Source of the DNA: Polymyxa betae
Taxonomy: Eukaryota; Endomyxa; Phytomyxea; Plasmodiophorida; Plasmodiophoridae
Length of the DNA stretch: 53,322 nt
Assembly (NCBI GenBank): GCA_003693705.1
Contig: RBZT01000689.1
Span: 1-53,322 of the forward strand
Direction of reading: 5' to 3'
The stretch's first letter is position 1, and each line of letters starts with the position of its first letter. Below are positions 52,753 to 53,322 of this stretch, piece after piece. The translations under genes and the position numbers were made by a program. The notes beneath the pieces are model-generated. The model was not told the origin of the DNA. It ran no database searches and saw only the letters and a program-made list of their open reading frames with translations.

Positions 52753-52768
52753 GTAGGGTTTAGGGTTC
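52753..52768. repeat. Interstitial telomere-like repeat
   Basis: GTAGGGTTTAGGGTTC. Another, GGTTTTTAGGGTTTC, lies at 53118-53132. Between them there is no gene. Confidence 0.6.
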
Positions 52769-52959
52769 AACCCCCTGTAGGATTGGACCGACAAGTGGCT
52801 GCCTTCAAGTCTCTAAGCCCTCCGAGGCTCCGAAGGGCTGAACATTCGATCATCATCCACGGGCTGATTTATCTCCGAAAATAAAAATTTAGTAGGAGAA
52901 CCTGGACAATCGAACGTCTGCCAGAGCTGAAATTAATGCCGAAGCTCCAGTTAACATTT

Positions 52960-52991
52960 CCATTGATGCCGTCATCTGACGGCATCAATGG
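52960..52991. repeat. Perfect 15-bp inverted repeat with 2-base loop
   Basis: CCATTGATGCCGTCA (52960-52974), TC, then TGACGGCATCAATGG (52977-52991). A hairpin or cruciform without a following T-run. The last 330 bases of the window hold no gene. Confidence 0.85.
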
Positions 52992-53322
52992 GGCAGCATT
53001 CCAAGGACGTTCTCAGCTGGAGCCGTACTGGAAGAGGAGTCCAGTGGCGGATCACCTCCATAATGTTACACAGCGACATTAGAGGACGCATGAAACCCGA
53101 AGCTATCCCGAAGGGCTAGGTTTTTAGGGTTTCATAACAGCACAAAACGGGCATAGAAACCAGATTAGCAGCAAAGAGGAGTTTATCAGCAAAGAGCCTC
53201 ATAATACAGAATCGTCACCATCTTCATGATCTTTTACAGCGTGATCATCCAATAAGATCGCGATCTCCGAACCTTCCGCCGCATAAAAACGGGCAGTGTG
53301 GCGCCTCTCGTCGACAAGTCTC

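Noticed and set aside
1-53322. CRISPR arrays, bacterial operons, rRNA genes or a replication origin
   Set aside because: No regularly spaced repeats, no rRNA-like sequence and clear spliceosomal introns; none supported.

Overview
The window is nuclear DNA from a eukaryote. Genes are split by GT-AG introns, most of them only 43-60 nt long, and splicing restores one continuous frame in gene after gene. Domains seen are eukaryotic: chromodomain with AT-hook, F-box, ankyrin repeats, VLRF1 peptidyl-tRNA hydrolase, OrsD-type zinc fingers, PA domain with seven membrane segments. Short interstitial repeats of CCCTAAA/CCCTAA type are scattered throughout, so the telomere repeat is probably of TTTAGGG/TTAGGG type. 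The short introns, signal-peptide proteins and F-box families would suit a compact protist such as a phytomyxid rhizarian, but this is a guess from general features and the sequence does not prove a lineage.

Layout. 0-8.3 kb: transposon debris (MULE-like) and a tandem pair of minus-strand membrane-protein genes, one with a frameshift. 8.4-12.9 kb: a tandem pair of plus-strand genes for secreted/membrane proteins with a signal peptide, a protease-associated (PA) domain and about seven membrane helices; the second is intact, the first has two frame breaks. 14.0-14.6 kb: a small OrsD-like zinc-finger gene whose paralogue sits at 49.7-51.0 kb. 15.2-17.5 kb: a minus-strand gene family, one copy split by a tRNA-headed SINE with a 16-bp target duplication. 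18.7-22.7 kb: two divergent F-box paralogues, separated by repeats and tRNA-like T-arms. 23.1-25.5 kb: two genes with signal-peptide-like starts. 26-32.7 kb: a gene-poor tract with an RNase H fragment, a hAT-like MITE and a degenerate Harbinger-associated protein.

From 32.8 to 44.4 kb lies a gene-dense block of apparently intact genes: chromodomain/AT-hook protein (4 exons), glycine-zipper protein, a 920-residue ankyrin/polytopic membrane protein (6 exons), a Ubl-like/VLRF1 protein (2 exons), a cyclase-family (kynurenine-formamidase-like) enzyme (3 exons) and a type II membrane glycoprotein (3 exons, minus strand). After 44.4 kb the DNA is accessory again: hairpins, a P-loop GTPase with a possible signal peptide, a 777-bp TIR element, the second OrsD-like gene and tandem repeats.

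Overall the window alternates conserved genes with low-density DNA rich in expanded, partly decayed families of secreted or membrane proteins. No operon-like organisation is expected. All exon models are inferred by eye from GT/AG sites and frame continuity and have not been checked against transcripts.
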